Below, piece by piece: positions 1 to 9,310 of a stretch of DNA of 64,000 nt; position 1 is the first letter of the stretch; every line of letters starts with the position of its first letter. The DNA is taken from assembly GCF_003351745.1 (NCBI RefSeq), contig NZ_CP031222.1, positions 2,958,207 to 3,022,206 on the forward strand. The letters are read 5' to 3'. The position numbers and the translations under genes were made by a program. The notes beneath the pieces are model-generated. The model made no database searches, had not been told where the DNA came from, and worked only from the letters and a program-made list of their open reading frames with translations. The DNA is from Aquirhabdus parva. GTDB taxonomy: Bacteria > Pseudomonadota > Gammaproteobacteria > Pseudomonadales > Moraxellaceae.

Positions 1-1905
1 GCGGGTATCGCGCTCCGCACTAAAGGCCTGCTGGAGATCCGCGCGCAGAATCGACAACCACTCTGCAATACTACGCTGCGTCGTCAGTTCGCCGCGATGT
101 TGGTTTAAGTCCTGATACAACTGCTCCATCACCGCGATCAACTCAAAGTCATCACGCATGAGCGTCGTCATGGGCAAGGTGTCGGCATAAAGCATAGCCA
201 CAGGCATCGCCATGCCCAGAATCAAACGATCCAGCGCAAAGCGCAAGGTGAAACGCACATCCACATCGGCTGCACTTAAAGTCTGCGCCAGGTGCGCGCC
301 ATCGAAACCACGCCGAAAACCCGCCTCAACCAATAGCTCACCGATCCGCGTCACTTGCGGCACGCTTAAGTTATAACTCTGCTGAACCGGCGTGAGTGCT
401 AACCAATCCAGCAAGGTCTCACAAGATAGACGCCCTGCCAGCAACATAAAACGACCCGCAAAGGCTTGCCACAAGGCTTCAACCTCAGGAGCCGCAAGCC
501 CTGTGATCTCAATCGGCACACTGATCTCGGCATCGCTCTCAAACGTACGCGTGCTAGGGCTGCTGAACACCGCGCGAATCAACGGGGCGACATCATTAAG
601 ATCCGGAACCAAGACCAGAATATCGGAAGGCAAACGCGAAGCACTTTTAGCAACATCGGCCCCAAGCCACTGGATAATCTCCTCACGCAGCACCTCAAGC
701 TGGCGCAATGCGGAATGGCAGGCATGGATCGCGAGTGACTGGTCCTGTGGATCAAAGTCCCAATCTTTGACATTGGACAGATCCAAGGCGTGCTGCTGAA
801 TCTGCTGTAAAACAGTGGGTTGATTAAGGCTTGTCGATTCAACGAAGGCGTCTTTCCAGACCTCTTGCACCTGCTCGGTAAACTCACCACCCGACAAATT
901 GACCAACAGTTTAAAGACTTCCCGCGCTTGCTTGCCCATCCGGGTCAGCAGTGGATGCGTCTCGCGACCTTGGGCATCCAGTGCACGCTCACTCTGGCGA
1001 CGTTTAAGCCAGCGGCTATCGACCAGATCCGCCCAGTATTCTTGCGAGGGGTTATAGTGCAGTAAGGTCACATCCACATACTGAGCTAGCTGGCGGATAA
1101 ACATCAGCTCGGCCGGCGGCAGTTGAATCACGGTAAAAATGGTCAAGCTTTTGGGTAATTTTTTCGCCTGCGTAGGATCTTTTTGCAGGGTGGTCCAGAA
1201 CTGCTGAACTTCGGCTTCTCGCCGTTCAAAGGTTTCGGCAAACAGGGTCTTCCATAGCCATGCTTGCCACGTCTGCATTTCGGCATAACGTTCAACCAGC
1301 CAGTCCGGTTTGTCCTCACCAGATAGACGCAGCAATCCACCGCGCCCCCAGATCCGTAACCACTCAGGTCGATAGGTCACATAACCAGCAAAAACTTGTG
1401 CGATCTGTGCTGACAGCACCCAGATTTTGCTTTTCACCTCGGCGTCATTACGCGCCTGCTGATCGGTGCTACTCCGATGTACTTGGTGAGTCATCAGTTT
1501 TTGGAGTAAAAAACTGAGTGCCGTCCGTGCGGCGGGATCAATGCTTTGGCTACCACCACTTGTAAAGGTACTTAGGTAAACCTGCCAGATATAGGCAAAG
1601 ATTTTCCAGCGCATGATGCTGCCGGACAGTGGCGCTTGCTGCTGGATTTTTTGCGATAGGTCATTGGGATCGCGTTCCGCTAGACGTCCATAGAGTTCCC
1701 ACTGAAACGCACCGATAAAATCGGTCGAGACTTGGGCAGCGATGCCATGCTGATTGGCCAAGTAAAGCTTTAACCACACCCCGACCCCATGCGACGGAAT
1801 CAGGATTTGCCTCGACTCGAACACCCCAAGTGGATGATCGGCAAAGAAGCTCAGCATCTCTTCAAAAAGACGCTCAATCCGCTGGCTTTGCACTATTCTT
1901 AGCAT
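1..1905 (-). CDS. recC: Exodeoxyribonuclease V gamma subunit RecC, N-terminal part (runs off window)
   Basis: This is the N-terminal 635 residues of RecC; the rest lies left of base 1. RecC is the Chi-recognising, non-catalytic subunit of the RecBCD helicase-nuclease, which processes double-strand breaks for RecA. The frame is open from ATG at 1905 to the window edge. It begins MLRIVQSQRIERL, like the MLRVYHSNRLDVL start of E. coli RecC. It also shows the family blocks YVTYRPEWL (E. coli YLVYRPDWL), TWQAWLWK, QLPPAEL and YNPSQEYWADLVD (E. coli TNPCRYYWGDIKD). recB and recD are expected further left. Confidence is high for identity; the C-terminus cannot be judged. Confidence 0.9.
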   Translation of the reverse strand, partial: MLRIVQSQRIERLFEEMLSFFADHPLGVFESRQILIPSHGVGVWLKLYLANQHGIAAQVSTDFIGAFQWELYGRLAERDPNDLSQKIQQQAPLSGSIMRWKIFAYIWQVYLSTFTSGGSQSIDPAARTALSFLLQKLMTHQVHRSSTDQQARNDAEVKSKIWVLSAQIAQVFAGYVTYRPEWLRIWGRGGLLRLSGEDKPDWLVERYAEMQTWQAWLWKTLFAETFERREAEVQQFWTTLQKDPTQAKKLPKSLTIFTVIQLPPAELMFIRQLAQYVDVTLLHYNPSQEYWADLVDSRWLKRRQSERALDAQGRETHPLLTRMGKQAREVFKLLVNLSGGEFTEQVQEVWKDAFVESTSLNQPTVLQQIQQHALDLSNVKDWDFDPQDQSLAIHACHSALRQLEVLREEIIQWLGADVAKSASRLPSDILVLVPDLNDVAPLIRAVFSSPSTRTFESDAEISVPIEITGLAAPEVEALWQAFAGRFMLLAGRLSCETLLDWLALTPVQQSYNLSVPQVTRIGELLVEAGFRRGFDGAHLAQTLSAADVDVRFTLRFALDRLILGMAMPVAMLYADTLPMTTLMRDDFELIAVMEQLYQDLNQHRGELTTQRSIAEWLSILRADLQQAFSAERDTR

Positions 1906-2140
1906 AGATAACGCTCAAATTCCTTTACAAAACATCGCTTTTTCTGCAGTTGACTCAATGGATCGCTGACAATTGCCACACAGAGATTCGACATCTAAAC
2001 ATGTTTTCACTCTCGATTCACTATTATGTTTTGGGTATGATGCCTGAATGATCAATATTTTCGATTTGTTCACACCAGCCATCTCACAGATCCATGTGAT
2101 AGATAAGCTCAGACCCATATAACAAGGAAAAGGGATACGT

Positions 2141-2668
2141 ATGAAACTCGATAAATTACCCGGTCAAATCGACCCCAGCCTTGACCTCGACCAAGTCCGT
2201 CGCGAAGCCAAGGCCATGGTGAAAAAGCGCGCCTATATTTCGGCGGGTGTGTCGGCAGTACCCGTGCCGTTTTTGGATGTGATGGTTGACGCTGGCTTGC
2301 TCACTCAATTGATCCCTGAAATCAATGTGATGTTTGGTCTGGCTGCAGAGCGGATGCCCGCTTTTGATTTAGAAACTCGTGAAGTACATTGGAACGAGAT
2401 GAGAGCTCGTGGACTTGAGTTTGCGGGTTTGGTCGCCACTCGCGGCGTGGTACGCATGTCCATTCAAGGCATGGCGACCCGTATACTGTCTAAACAAGTG
2501 ATTAAGTTTATCCCGCTCGGTGGGCAAATTGTGGCCGCAACGATGGGCTATTATGTCATGAAGAAAATCGCAACAGATCACATCAACGAATGCTACGACC
2601 TCGCCAAAGGCTTGCAGAACAAACAAAGCGAGAAAGTGGTGGCAGGCCGGACAAAAAAGACCAAATAA
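2141..2668 (+). CDS. DUF697/YcjF-like helical membrane-associated protein
   Basis: This 175-residue protein has a central hydrophobic stretch, GVSAVPVPFLDVMVDAGLL (about residues 36-54), and a second one around FIPLGGQIVAATMGYYVM (about 122-139). The pattern of a small protein with P-x-P-x-x-D and repeated hydrophobic helices resembles DUF697 (the YcjF C-terminal domain), whose role is not well defined. The tail is rich in Lys. The start at 2141 has a good ribosome site (AAGGGATACGT just before ATG). It is monocistronic, with a rho-independent terminator directly after the stop. Family assignment is by pattern only; function is unknown. Confidence 0.7.
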   Translation: MKLDKLPGQIDPSLDLDQVRREAKAMVKKRAYISAGVSAVPVPFLDVMVDAGLLTQLIPEINVMFGLAAERMPAFDLETREVHWNEMRARGLEFAGLVATRGVVRMSIQGMATRILSKQVIKFIPLGGQIVAATMGYYVMKKIATDHINECYDLAKGLQNKQSEKVVAGRTKKTK

Positions 2669-2682
2669 GTCAGACGTATTTT

Positions 2683-2710
2683 AAGGCGTGATGGATATCA
2701 CGCCTTTTTT
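2683..2710 (+). terminator. Rho-independent terminator after DUF697-like gene
   Basis: The arms AAGGCGTGAT and ATCACGCCTT form a perfect 10-bp stem around GGAT, followed by a T run. It lies 15 bases after the stop at 2668. Confidence 0.85.
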
Positions 2711-2752
2711 ATGATGAAGAGCGCAGTGTCAACGTCGTCTCTAAGACTACAC

Positions 2753-3001
2753 TCAGTGCGTCTTTTGTTGCATCTCGATGTCCATCATTTCACGAGACAG
2801 AGACTCTTCAGAGCGTGGACTGAGCGCTGAACGGTAGAGATGATCCAGCAAGGTGAACGCCAAGATAATTAGCACACCACCGCCTAAATAGATCATCCAT
2901 TTGATCGATGGACTGAAATAAACCAGCTTTTCAAGACAAAGACCAAAGGTCACTACGAACAAACCAATCATCATGTATTGCAGGAAAAATATTTTTTTCA
3001 T
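2753..3001 (-). CDS. Small two-helix inner membrane protein, unknown function
   Basis: This 82-residue protein starts MKKIFFLQ and has two hydrophobic helices (about residues 5-25 and 35-55), then a polar C-terminal tail containing many Glu, Arg and Ser. The reading frame stays open upstream to 3034. AGGTG lies 5 bases before the ATG at 3001, which supports that start over the ATG at 3004. It reads toward the DUF697-like gene and shares the gap with its terminator. No family was recognised; it may be a small envelope protein. Confidence 0.5.
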   Translation of the reverse strand: MKKIFFLQYMMIGLFVVTFGLCLEKLVYFSPSIKWMIYLGGGVLIILAFTLLDHLYRSALSPRSEESLSREMMDIEMQQKTH

Positions 3002-3190
3002 CATGGCACCTGTTCTGGCAGATACAATCATCACCTAAAATCATGATTTTAATATGTTTATTATAATCCTTTACAAAGAACACATAACTCTCTTACTTGT
3101 TTACAATAATACATAAAAGCGTGAACTAAGTCACACCAATAATGCAAACCATTTGGTAAAACCACCTCTATTTTGTAACTAAATATATTC

Positions 3191-3214
3191 AGCCGAATCC
3201 AGAACTATTCGGCT
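3191..3214. repeat. Perfect 8-bp inverted repeat in intergenic gap
   Basis: AGCCGAAT and ATTCGGCT are separated by 8 bases. The repeat lies downstream of the polyphosphate phosphotransferase stop (3283, minus strand), in the otherwise empty gap 3002-3282. The A/T run is on the wrong side for a terminator of that gene, so this may be an RNA hairpin or a protein site. Confidence 0.4.
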
Positions 3215-3282
3215 AAAAAATATCCACCATCAATCCACTACATCCTTGTTTTTCAAAGTCTCCTTATAGTCCTCACTTTCTG

Positions 3283-4890
3283 TTAAAGCACCGACTCCAG
3301 ACGTCGATTGAGGGACTCCAGCACCGCTAAACGGGCTGTTAACTTGTCATCCGATGCAATAATGACCCAAGGCGCCTCGGCGGTATTGGTGTGCTCAAAC
3401 ATATCGGCCGCTGACTGTAGATAATCATCCCAACGTTTACGGTTACGCCAATCATCCATGGTGATCTTAAAGCGCTTATGTGGTGTCTGCTGACGAGAGG
3501 TAAAACGCCGAGCCTGCTCGTCATTACTGATTGCCAGCCAGAACTTCAGTACGATCACCCCTCCTGATGTCAGATCACGCTCGAAGCGGTTGATCTCTGC
3601 ATAAGCACTTTGCCACTCACCCGCTTTGACAAGACCTTCAATGCGCTCAACCAAGACTCTCCCATACCAAGAGCGATCAAAGATCGTCATCCCCACATGA
3701 CCATTGAACTTTTCGGGTAGGCGCGACCAAAAGCGCCAGAGATAAGGATGACGCAGCTCATGGGGCTCAGGAGCAGCAATGGGGAAGACTTGATATTCAC
3801 GGGGATCCAGCGATTCAACTACGCGAGTAATTGCGCCGCCCTTGCCAGCCGCATCCATACCTTCAAAAACCAGTACGATGGGACGATCACCGCGTCCGCG
3901 GATTAATGAAGCAAATTTCTTTTGCGCATCCTTTAAACGCGCCTTATACGTTTCCTTTTCCATCACGCTGCTATCCGGCAAGAGCAATGGTGCAGGGATC
4001 TCTGCCAACTGCCAGCGGCGTGCGGCTGTAGGGCTGGGTAGACGTGGAGTTTTCAGAGCATCGAGCACGATATGGCCAAACTTCAGATTACGCTCGCTGG
4101 CATCGCTACAATCAATATTGATCCAATCCGAACCCAACTCGGTGCGAAGCACTTGCAACTGATCATATTGCTCTTTATCACGCCAATCTAAACCATGCAG
4201 GTTTAACCAGCGCTCTTCGCTTTTATCCACCTCATCCAGACGCTTTTGCAGCCCATCCCAAGACAGGTCAAACCAGCATTTGCAGACCGTAATGCCTTGT
4301 GCACGTAAGTCTTGTTCAAAGGCATGCAGATGCTCAAGTTCACGTTGAAAGCGCGCACCTGTCATTTTCTGTGAGTCATCGCTGTCTTTACTGTCTTTAT
4401 CCTTCTTCTTTTTGTCTGATTTTTTCTCTTGTTTATATGCCATATGGGCTTTAAGCAAATCACCGTACCAATTGCCAAACAGGATCACCGCCTCGCCTTT
4501 TTCTGGCAGTAAGGCAGCATCTTTGATCCATACGGGAGAATGGGGGGTCACGGGCATGCGTGCATGAACTTTAAATAAACGCGGATCAGCCCATGCACGC
4601 AGTTGGGTTAATGCCTCACCCTTGCCTGCCAGCTCAATACCGCTCATGAGAATGACCACTCCACGACCACGCGGTTTATCACGGGTATCGCGCAGGGCAT
4701 ACTGGGCTTCAATCAGAGCCAGCCTGAGACTATCTGGGGTATGCTGCCCCACATGAGGCACTGCCTGAATGCTGGCAACTTCATGCGCCACATCTAAGGG
4801 TTCAGTCACCACATCCTCTTGCACGACGGCTTGGTCCAGGCTTGTATCTAAAGTCTTTTGTGCTGTACTTTCCACTGTGGATTTGCCCAT
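3283..4890 (-). CDS. pap: Polyphosphate:AMP phosphotransferase (class II PPK2, two fused domains)
   Basis: This cytoplasmic enzyme transfers phosphate from polyphosphate to AMP, making ADP. Class II PPK2 proteins carry two tandem P-loop domains. Here the first has the Walker A SGIELAGKGEA and the degenerate NWYGDLL. The second has EGMDAAGKGGAITR and the intact DRSWYGRVLVERIEG, so the C-terminal domain is probably the active one. ATG at 4890 is preferred (535 aa, GAGGG upstream), because the open frame up to 5004 adds 38 residues with no ribosome site. An unusual Lys/Asp/Ser-rich linker (KKSDKKKKDKDSKDSDDS) interrupts the N-terminal domain. The gene appears monocistronic. Confidence 0.9.
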   Translation of the reverse strand: MGKSTVESTAQKTLDTSLDQAVVQEDVVTEPLDVAHEVASIQAVPHVGQHTPDSLRLALIEAQYALRDTRDKPRGRGVVILMSGIELAGKGEALTQLRAWADPRLFKVHARMPVTPHSPVWIKDAALLPEKGEAVILFGNWYGDLLKAHMAYKQEKKSDKKKKDKDSKDSDDSQKMTGARFQRELEHLHAFEQDLRAQGITVCKCWFDLSWDGLQKRLDEVDKSEERWLNLHGLDWRDKEQYDQLQVLRTELGSDWINIDCSDASERNLKFGHIVLDALKTPRLPSPTAARRWQLAEIPAPLLLPDSSVMEKETYKARLKDAQKKFASLIRGRGDRPIVLVFEGMDAAGKGGAITRVVESLDPREYQVFPIAAPEPHELRHPYLWRFWSRLPEKFNGHVGMTIFDRSWYGRVLVERIEGLVKAGEWQSAYAEINRFERDLTSGGVIVLKFWLAISNDEQARRFTSRQQTPHKRFKITMDDWRNRKRWDDYLQSAADMFEHTNTAEAPWVIIASDDKLTARLAVLESLNRRLESVL

Positions 4891-5070
4891 GTTTGTCACT
4901 TCCCTCAATCGACTTACGAAGAATATATTGTCTTTTAACCCTGTTTTCGCTAAAACTGCACGCCAATTGTTCAACATCCAGCCCGCACGACTCATCACTG
5001 TCATGGTTTTAGAGTATGCTTAGGTCTCTTTTGAACCCATTTATAACTCATCTGATTTGAATAAATAACT

Positions 5071-5784
5071 ATGTCTAGTTTTGCTCCGATGCAAGCGTTG
5101 CTGTTACGTTACCATGCCCTTGAGTTCCATCATAATCCACAACTTGCCGCACGACTATTAGCTGTACAAAATTGGCAAAAGAAACGTATGGAACATACGC
5201 ATAGAGCGTTGTTTGCTGTTCCTGCACATCAACTGATGACACAATATTTTTTGACCCGTCTCTATGCAGGCCCAGATTTTGCAATCTTGGCCAATCAATT
5301 TGAACGCGTGATTGCCAAAGCACAAAAGTTTGAAAAACTGGTGCCCGCAAGTACCATTCGTACCGGATGTGATGGTATCGAACTGGCAGTACTAGCCATT
5401 GAGCTAGATCAACAACTTGCAGAGCTTTTGTTGCAAGATCCTTTAGATAATACCGCGCTTGAATTGGATGATGATGCAGTGATTGCGCTCTACCATAAAG
5501 CCAATCAAGTCGAAGCTCGCCTACATCAGTTGGATCTACTGGATAAACTGGGATACAGTCTCGATAAATATGTGCGCTCCTTCGTGCTGCAAAGCGCTTT
5601 TAAAATGGCAAAGGGCGCAGCAAAACGCCATGATTTTGAACCGATGTATGCTTTTTTGGACGAAGGATTTGCGGCAATGAAACCGCTAAAATCAGCGGAA
5701 GAATTTGTGGGTGTCTTTACTCAGCAAGAACGACAAGTGATTGAACGTGTTCATGCGGGGACACCCAATCCTTTTGAACGCTAA
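5071..5784 (+). CDS. FFLEELY-motif protein, unknown function
   Basis: This 237-residue soluble, mostly helical protein contains TQYFLTRLYAGPDF (about residues 56-69), which matches the motif naming the FFLEELY family known from Acinetobacter and relatives. A conserved-looking HQLDLLDKLGYSLDKYV block follows in the C-terminal third. There is no signal peptide and no convincing Shine-Dalgarno before ATG 5071. It lies just upstream of ubiE on the same strand (101-base gap), so co-expression with the ubiquinone genes is possible. No biochemical function is known to me. Confidence 0.75.
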   Translation: MSSFAPMQALLLRYHALEFHHNPQLAARLLAVQNWQKKRMEHTHRALFAVPAHQLMTQYFLTRLYAGPDFAILANQFERVIAKAQKFEKLVPASTIRTGCDGIELAVLAIELDQQLAELLLQDPLDNTALELDDDAVIALYHKANQVEARLHQLDLLDKLGYSLDKYVRSFVLQSAFKMAKGAAKRHDFEPMYAFLDEGFAAMKPLKSAEEFVGVFTQQERQVIERVHAGTPNPFER

Positions 5785-5885
5785 GATCCAATGTTGATGC
5801 AGATCAAGGCATCAACCCATTACACTAACGGATCATCCATAACGGACCGTCCACAGCGCCACTTAGACAGTATGGAAGATAGAAG

Positions 5886-6806
5886 ATGACTGACTCAAAA
5901 CCAGAAGTAGAAGCCCAAACCGCAGTTGCACCTCAAGCGACGGGTACAAGCCCTTTCCATACAGGCGCGTTGCCGACGGGGACACCACAAGGTCAACAAA
6001 GCAGCTTGCCACAAGGGGCATCCACACAAGCGACTCCAGCAACTACGGCGGCCCCCACCAGCAATATCGGTGAAACCACCCACTTCGGCTACAAAACCGT
6101 ACCGACCGCAGAGAAGCAAGCCAAGGTTGCTGAGGTGTTTCATTCGGTCGCTGCCAAATATGACCTGATGAACGATCTGATGTCGATGGGCATTCATCGC
6201 CTATGGAAACGTTTCGCCATTACCCTGTCCGGTGTGCGCCGTGGTCAGCATGTGCTGGACATCGCCGGCGGTACAGGTGATTTAGCGAAAGTATTTAGCC
6301 GTGAAGTGGGTTCGTCAGGTCGCGTGGTACTTTCAGACATCAACGAATCCATGTTAAACGTGGGTCGCGATCGCCTGCTGGATGCCGGCTGTAGCAATGT
6401 AGACTTTGTCCTTGCCAATGCTGAGACGCTAGAGCCATTTGCGGATGAGAGCTTTGATCTGTTGACCATCAGTTTTGGTCTGCGCAACGTGACCGATAAA
6501 GATGCGGCACTGCGCTCGATGTATCGTGTATTGAAACCGGGTGGTCGCTTGCTAGTCCTTGAGTTTTCGAAGCCTGTGTTTGAACCATTGTCCAAGGTCT
6601 ATGACTTGTACTCCTTCACGGCACTGCCTTTCTTGGGCAAACTGATTACCAATGATGCCGAGAGCTATCGCTATCTGGCTGAATCAATCCGCATGCACCC
6701 CGATCAGCGCACCCTCAAACAGATGATGGAAAGCACCGGATTTAAAAACTGTGACTACCACAACCTGACCGGTGGTATCGTTGCCCTGCATCGCGGCTTT
6801 AAATAG
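5886..6806 (+). CDS. ubiE: Ubiquinone/menaquinone C-methyltransferase UbiE with long N-terminal extension
   Basis: UbiE is the SAM-dependent C-methyltransferase of ubiquinone and menaquinone synthesis (2-octaprenyl-6-methoxy-1,4-benzoquinol methylation). Motif I is LDIAGGTGD (about residues 124-132), and [22 protein letters not shown] and LEFSKP are typical of the family. The protein has 306 residues against about 251 in E. coli. The excess is an N-terminal, low-complexity Ala/Thr/Pro/Gln/Gly-rich tail of about 60 residues before HFGYKTV. The start is well supported by GGAAG 7 bases upstream of ATG 5886. It is the first gene of a ubiE-ubiJ-ubiB run. Confidence 0.95.
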   Translation: MTDSKPEVEAQTAVAPQATGTSPFHTGALPTGTPQGQQSSLPQGASTQATPATTAAPTSNIGETTHFGYKTVPTAEKQAKVAEVFHSVAAKYDLMNDLMSMGIHRLWKRFAITLSGVRRGQHVLDIAGGTGDLAKVFSREVGSSGRVVLSDINESMLNVGRDRLLDAGCSNVDFVLANAETLEPFADESFDLLTISFGLRNVTDKDAALRSMYRVLKPGGRLLVLEFSKPVFEPLSKVYDLYSFTALPFLGKLITNDAESYRYLAESIRMHPDQRTLKQMMESTGFKNCDYHNLTGGIVALHRGFK

Positions 6807-6863
6807 TAGAGAACCCGATAACAAGGACATCGGCCCTTTGAGATTCAACACGGAGTACATGGC

Positions 6864-7550
6864 ATGATCGCAACGCTTGCTCTTGCAGCCTTTGAGCGTC
6901 TGTTCAATGATTGGATCGACCTCGATGCCGCAACGCGCCTCGGCTTTGACCAACTCGCAGGCACAGTGCCCTCGACCAAGCTACTGCGGGTGGTGATTGA
7001 TGCGCCAAGCTTGTCGGTAGATGTGCTGTTTGATCAAGGCCGGGTCCACCTGTCACCAACAGCATTGGGGCAACCTGAAAAACCGGTTTACTCCGTCTTT
7101 GAACAACGCCCTTATGACAAGGCACTGGCACCAGTCAAAGCGACTACCACGCTGCATGTGCCACATTTGATTGCCTTGGCGAAGCTCTTGGGTGCAGAGG
7201 CTGGTAGTACGGGGAATATTCCTATCCAAGGTGATATGTCGCTGCTGCAATCTCTGCAAAAGATCATGGCGCAAGCCGAACCCGATGTGGCGGGTAAGCT
7301 CGCCCCGCTCATCGGCGATATGCCTGCCCAGCAGATCGGTCAGTTCCTCCAGCAGGGTAAGCATGCAGTCCTGCAAGCAAGCAAAACCTTCTTAGCCAAC
7401 AGTGAAGAATGGGTCAAAGACGACAGTCAACTGTTTCCAGCAAAATGGCAGAATGAACAATTCACCGAAGGGCTACAAGATATGCAAAGCGATGTGGAGC
7501 GGTTGCAGGCTCGTGTCGCACGGCTGCAAGCCCAGCAGAGTCAGCAATGA
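6864..7550 (+). CDS. ubiJ: Ubiquinone biosynthesis accessory factor UbiJ (SCP2 domain)
   Basis: UbiJ is a lipid-binding SCP2-domain protein that helps assemble the soluble Ubi complex (with UbiK and the hydroxylases) in aerobic ubiquinone synthesis. The 228 residues show the N-terminal AFERLFNDWIDLD block, a central SCP2-like region containing GDMSLLQSLQKI, and a C-terminal coiled coil (DVERLQARVARLQAQ). Its position between ubiE and ubiB is the conserved order. GGAG lies 8 bases before ATG 6864. The gap to ubiB (7551-7656) holds no gene. Confidence 0.9.
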   Translation: MIATLALAAFERLFNDWIDLDAATRLGFDQLAGTVPSTKLLRVVIDAPSLSVDVLFDQGRVHLSPTALGQPEKPVYSVFEQRPYDKALAPVKATTTLHVPHLIALAKLLGAEAGSTGNIPIQGDMSLLQSLQKIMAQAEPDVAGKLAPLIGDMPAQQIGQFLQQGKHAVLQASKTFLANSEEWVKDDSQLFPAKWQNEQFTEGLQDMQSDVERLQARVARLQAQQSQQ

Positions 7551-7656
7551 TGGTGATGACAGAATTGATGACCACACCAATCATGCCTAAAAACGAGATA
7601 ATATTAGCCTTCAGTACGCGCTTCTTAGCGAATACCCTTTTGGATCTAGACACCTT

Positions 7657-9273
7657 ATGATTCCTCATCGCAAACGCTTACTTGAACTTTGGCGCATCGC
7701 TGCTCACTATCGCCTTGACACCCTGATTCCGCCCGAACAGATTCCCGATAAAGCCCGTCCTGCAATGACAGCGATTCGCCTGCATCCCGCAGCATGGAAT
7801 AACCATACCCAAGACCCACTGCGTCTAAAAAATGCCTTACAAGACATGGGGGTGTTGTTTATCAAGCTGGGACAACTGTTGTCTACCCGTCGTGATCTGA
7901 TTCCACCCGCATTGCTAGACCAATTGACTGAGTTGCAAGATCGCGTCACGCCCTTTCCTTATGCAGAGGCCAAAGCTCGAGTAGAAAGCTCTCTGGGTGC
8001 AACTCTTGAAACCTTGTTTGCCCGTTTCGATCCTATGCCACTGGCTGCAGCATCCATTGCTCAAGTGCATACCGCGGCATTTCATGATGGTCGTGAAGTC
8101 ATCGTCAAGATTGTGCGCCCCAATATACGCCCGCAGATTATTCAGGATTTTGAGATTCTGGCGTGGATCGGTCATTGGCTCGAAGTGCGCGTCGAAGCCG
8201 CACGCGCACTGCACCTCAGCAAAGTGATTGATGATTATCGCCAAGTGATCCTAAACGAGCTCGATCTGGATCAGGAAGCGGCGAACACCATGCAGATGCG
8301 CCATAACTTCTTAGGCTCCAGCATGATGTATGTCCCTGAAGTCTATCGCAGTACGCGCGACATCATGATCGCGGAGCGCATCGTCGGGGCTCCCGTTTCG
8401 GACCTTGCGACTTTTGAGCGACTCGGCATGGATCGCGCTAGGCTCGCCGAGAAAGGTCTAACCATTTTCTTTACTCAGGTCTTCCGCGACAACTTCTTCC
8501 ACGCTGACATGCACCCAGGCAATGTCTTTGTCGAGACCATCAATCCTGCTGAACCGCGCTTTATTGCACTCGACTGCGCGATTGTCGGCGAACTGTCCGA
8601 TAATGACCGCCTGACCATCGCACGCATGCTGCTCGCCGTAATTCAAAGTAATTTCTCACAGCTTATTCAGATCGTGCATCAAGCCGGCTGGATTCCGCAA
8701 GGCACTGATCAAAATGCCCTGACGCGGGACATGCGCCGTGTGGTCAGCCCGATGATCTCAAAGCCCATGGATCAGCTCGACTTTGCCGGTATTCTGATGC
8801 AAGTTATGGACATCGCCAGACGCTATCGTTTAGATATTCCTCCGCAGCTCATGCTGCTGATCAAAACACTGGTGCATGTCGAAGGCTTGGGACGCGATTT
8901 GTACCCTCAACTGGACATCTGGAAACTGGCAAAGCCCATCCTCACCGAATGGGTTAGTCATCGCATGAACCCGGTCAAAGCAGTGCGCGATTTTGGTCAG
9001 CAAATCCCAGACCTGTTAATGGGTGCAACTGATCTGCCCGCGCTGCTCATCGACAGTCTGCATGGCATGCGTCAGCAAGGGGCTTGGCAAGACCGTCAAT
9101 GGCGTGAACTACAGCAATTGCGCATGGACATCGTTCAGACCCGCCGTCGCGACTGGTTGGCTGGTAGTGGTTTTATTGCGCTGATCGCGATAGCCAGTAA
9201 CGCGCCATGGCCGATTGCCAGCATTCTGATTGTCGTCGCCTTTTTTCTGGTTTTGTGGCGTGTGCTGATCTAA
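7657..9273 (+). CDS. ubiB: Atypical protein kinase-like UbiB
   Basis: UbiB belongs to the ABC1/ADCK/UbiB atypical kinase family and acts at the inner membrane as an ATPase supporting ubiquinone synthesis. Visible marks are the KxGQ motif KLGQLLSTRRD (residues 70-80), the Ala-rich loop PLAAASIAQVHTA (128-140) that replaces the Gly-rich loop, the catalytic FHADMHPGN, and ALDCAIVG in place of DFG. The C-terminus has two membrane helices (about 494-535). Its 538 residues are close to the E. coli length (546). It ends 37 bases before mutM and probably shares the ubi transcript. Confidence 0.95.
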   Translation: MIPHRKRLLELWRIAAHYRLDTLIPPEQIPDKARPAMTAIRLHPAAWNNHTQDPLRLKNALQDMGVLFIKLGQLLSTRRDLIPPALLDQLTELQDRVTPFPYAEAKARVESSLGATLETLFARFDPMPLAAASIAQVHTAAFHDGREVIVKIVRPNIRPQIIQDFEILAWIGHWLEVRVEAARALHLSKVIDDYRQVILNELDLDQEAANTMQMRHNFLGSSMMYVPEVYRSTRDIMIAERIVGAPVSDLATFERLGMDRARLAEKGLTIFFTQVFRDNFFHADMHPGNVFVETINPAEPRFIALDCAIVGELSDNDRLTIARMLLAVIQSNFSQLIQIVHQAGWIPQGTDQNALTRDMRRVVSPMISKPMDQLDFAGILMQVMDIARRYRLDIPPQLMLLIKTLVHVEGLGRDLYPQLDIWKLAKPILTEWVSHRMNPVKAVRDFGQQIPDLLMGATDLPALLIDSLHGMRQQGAWQDRQWRELQQLRMDIVQTRRRDWLAGSGFIALIAIASNAPWPIASILIVVAFFLVLWRVLI

Positions 9274-9310
9274 GCACGCGCGACAACACCCTCTGATAGA
9301 ACGCCCTCTC

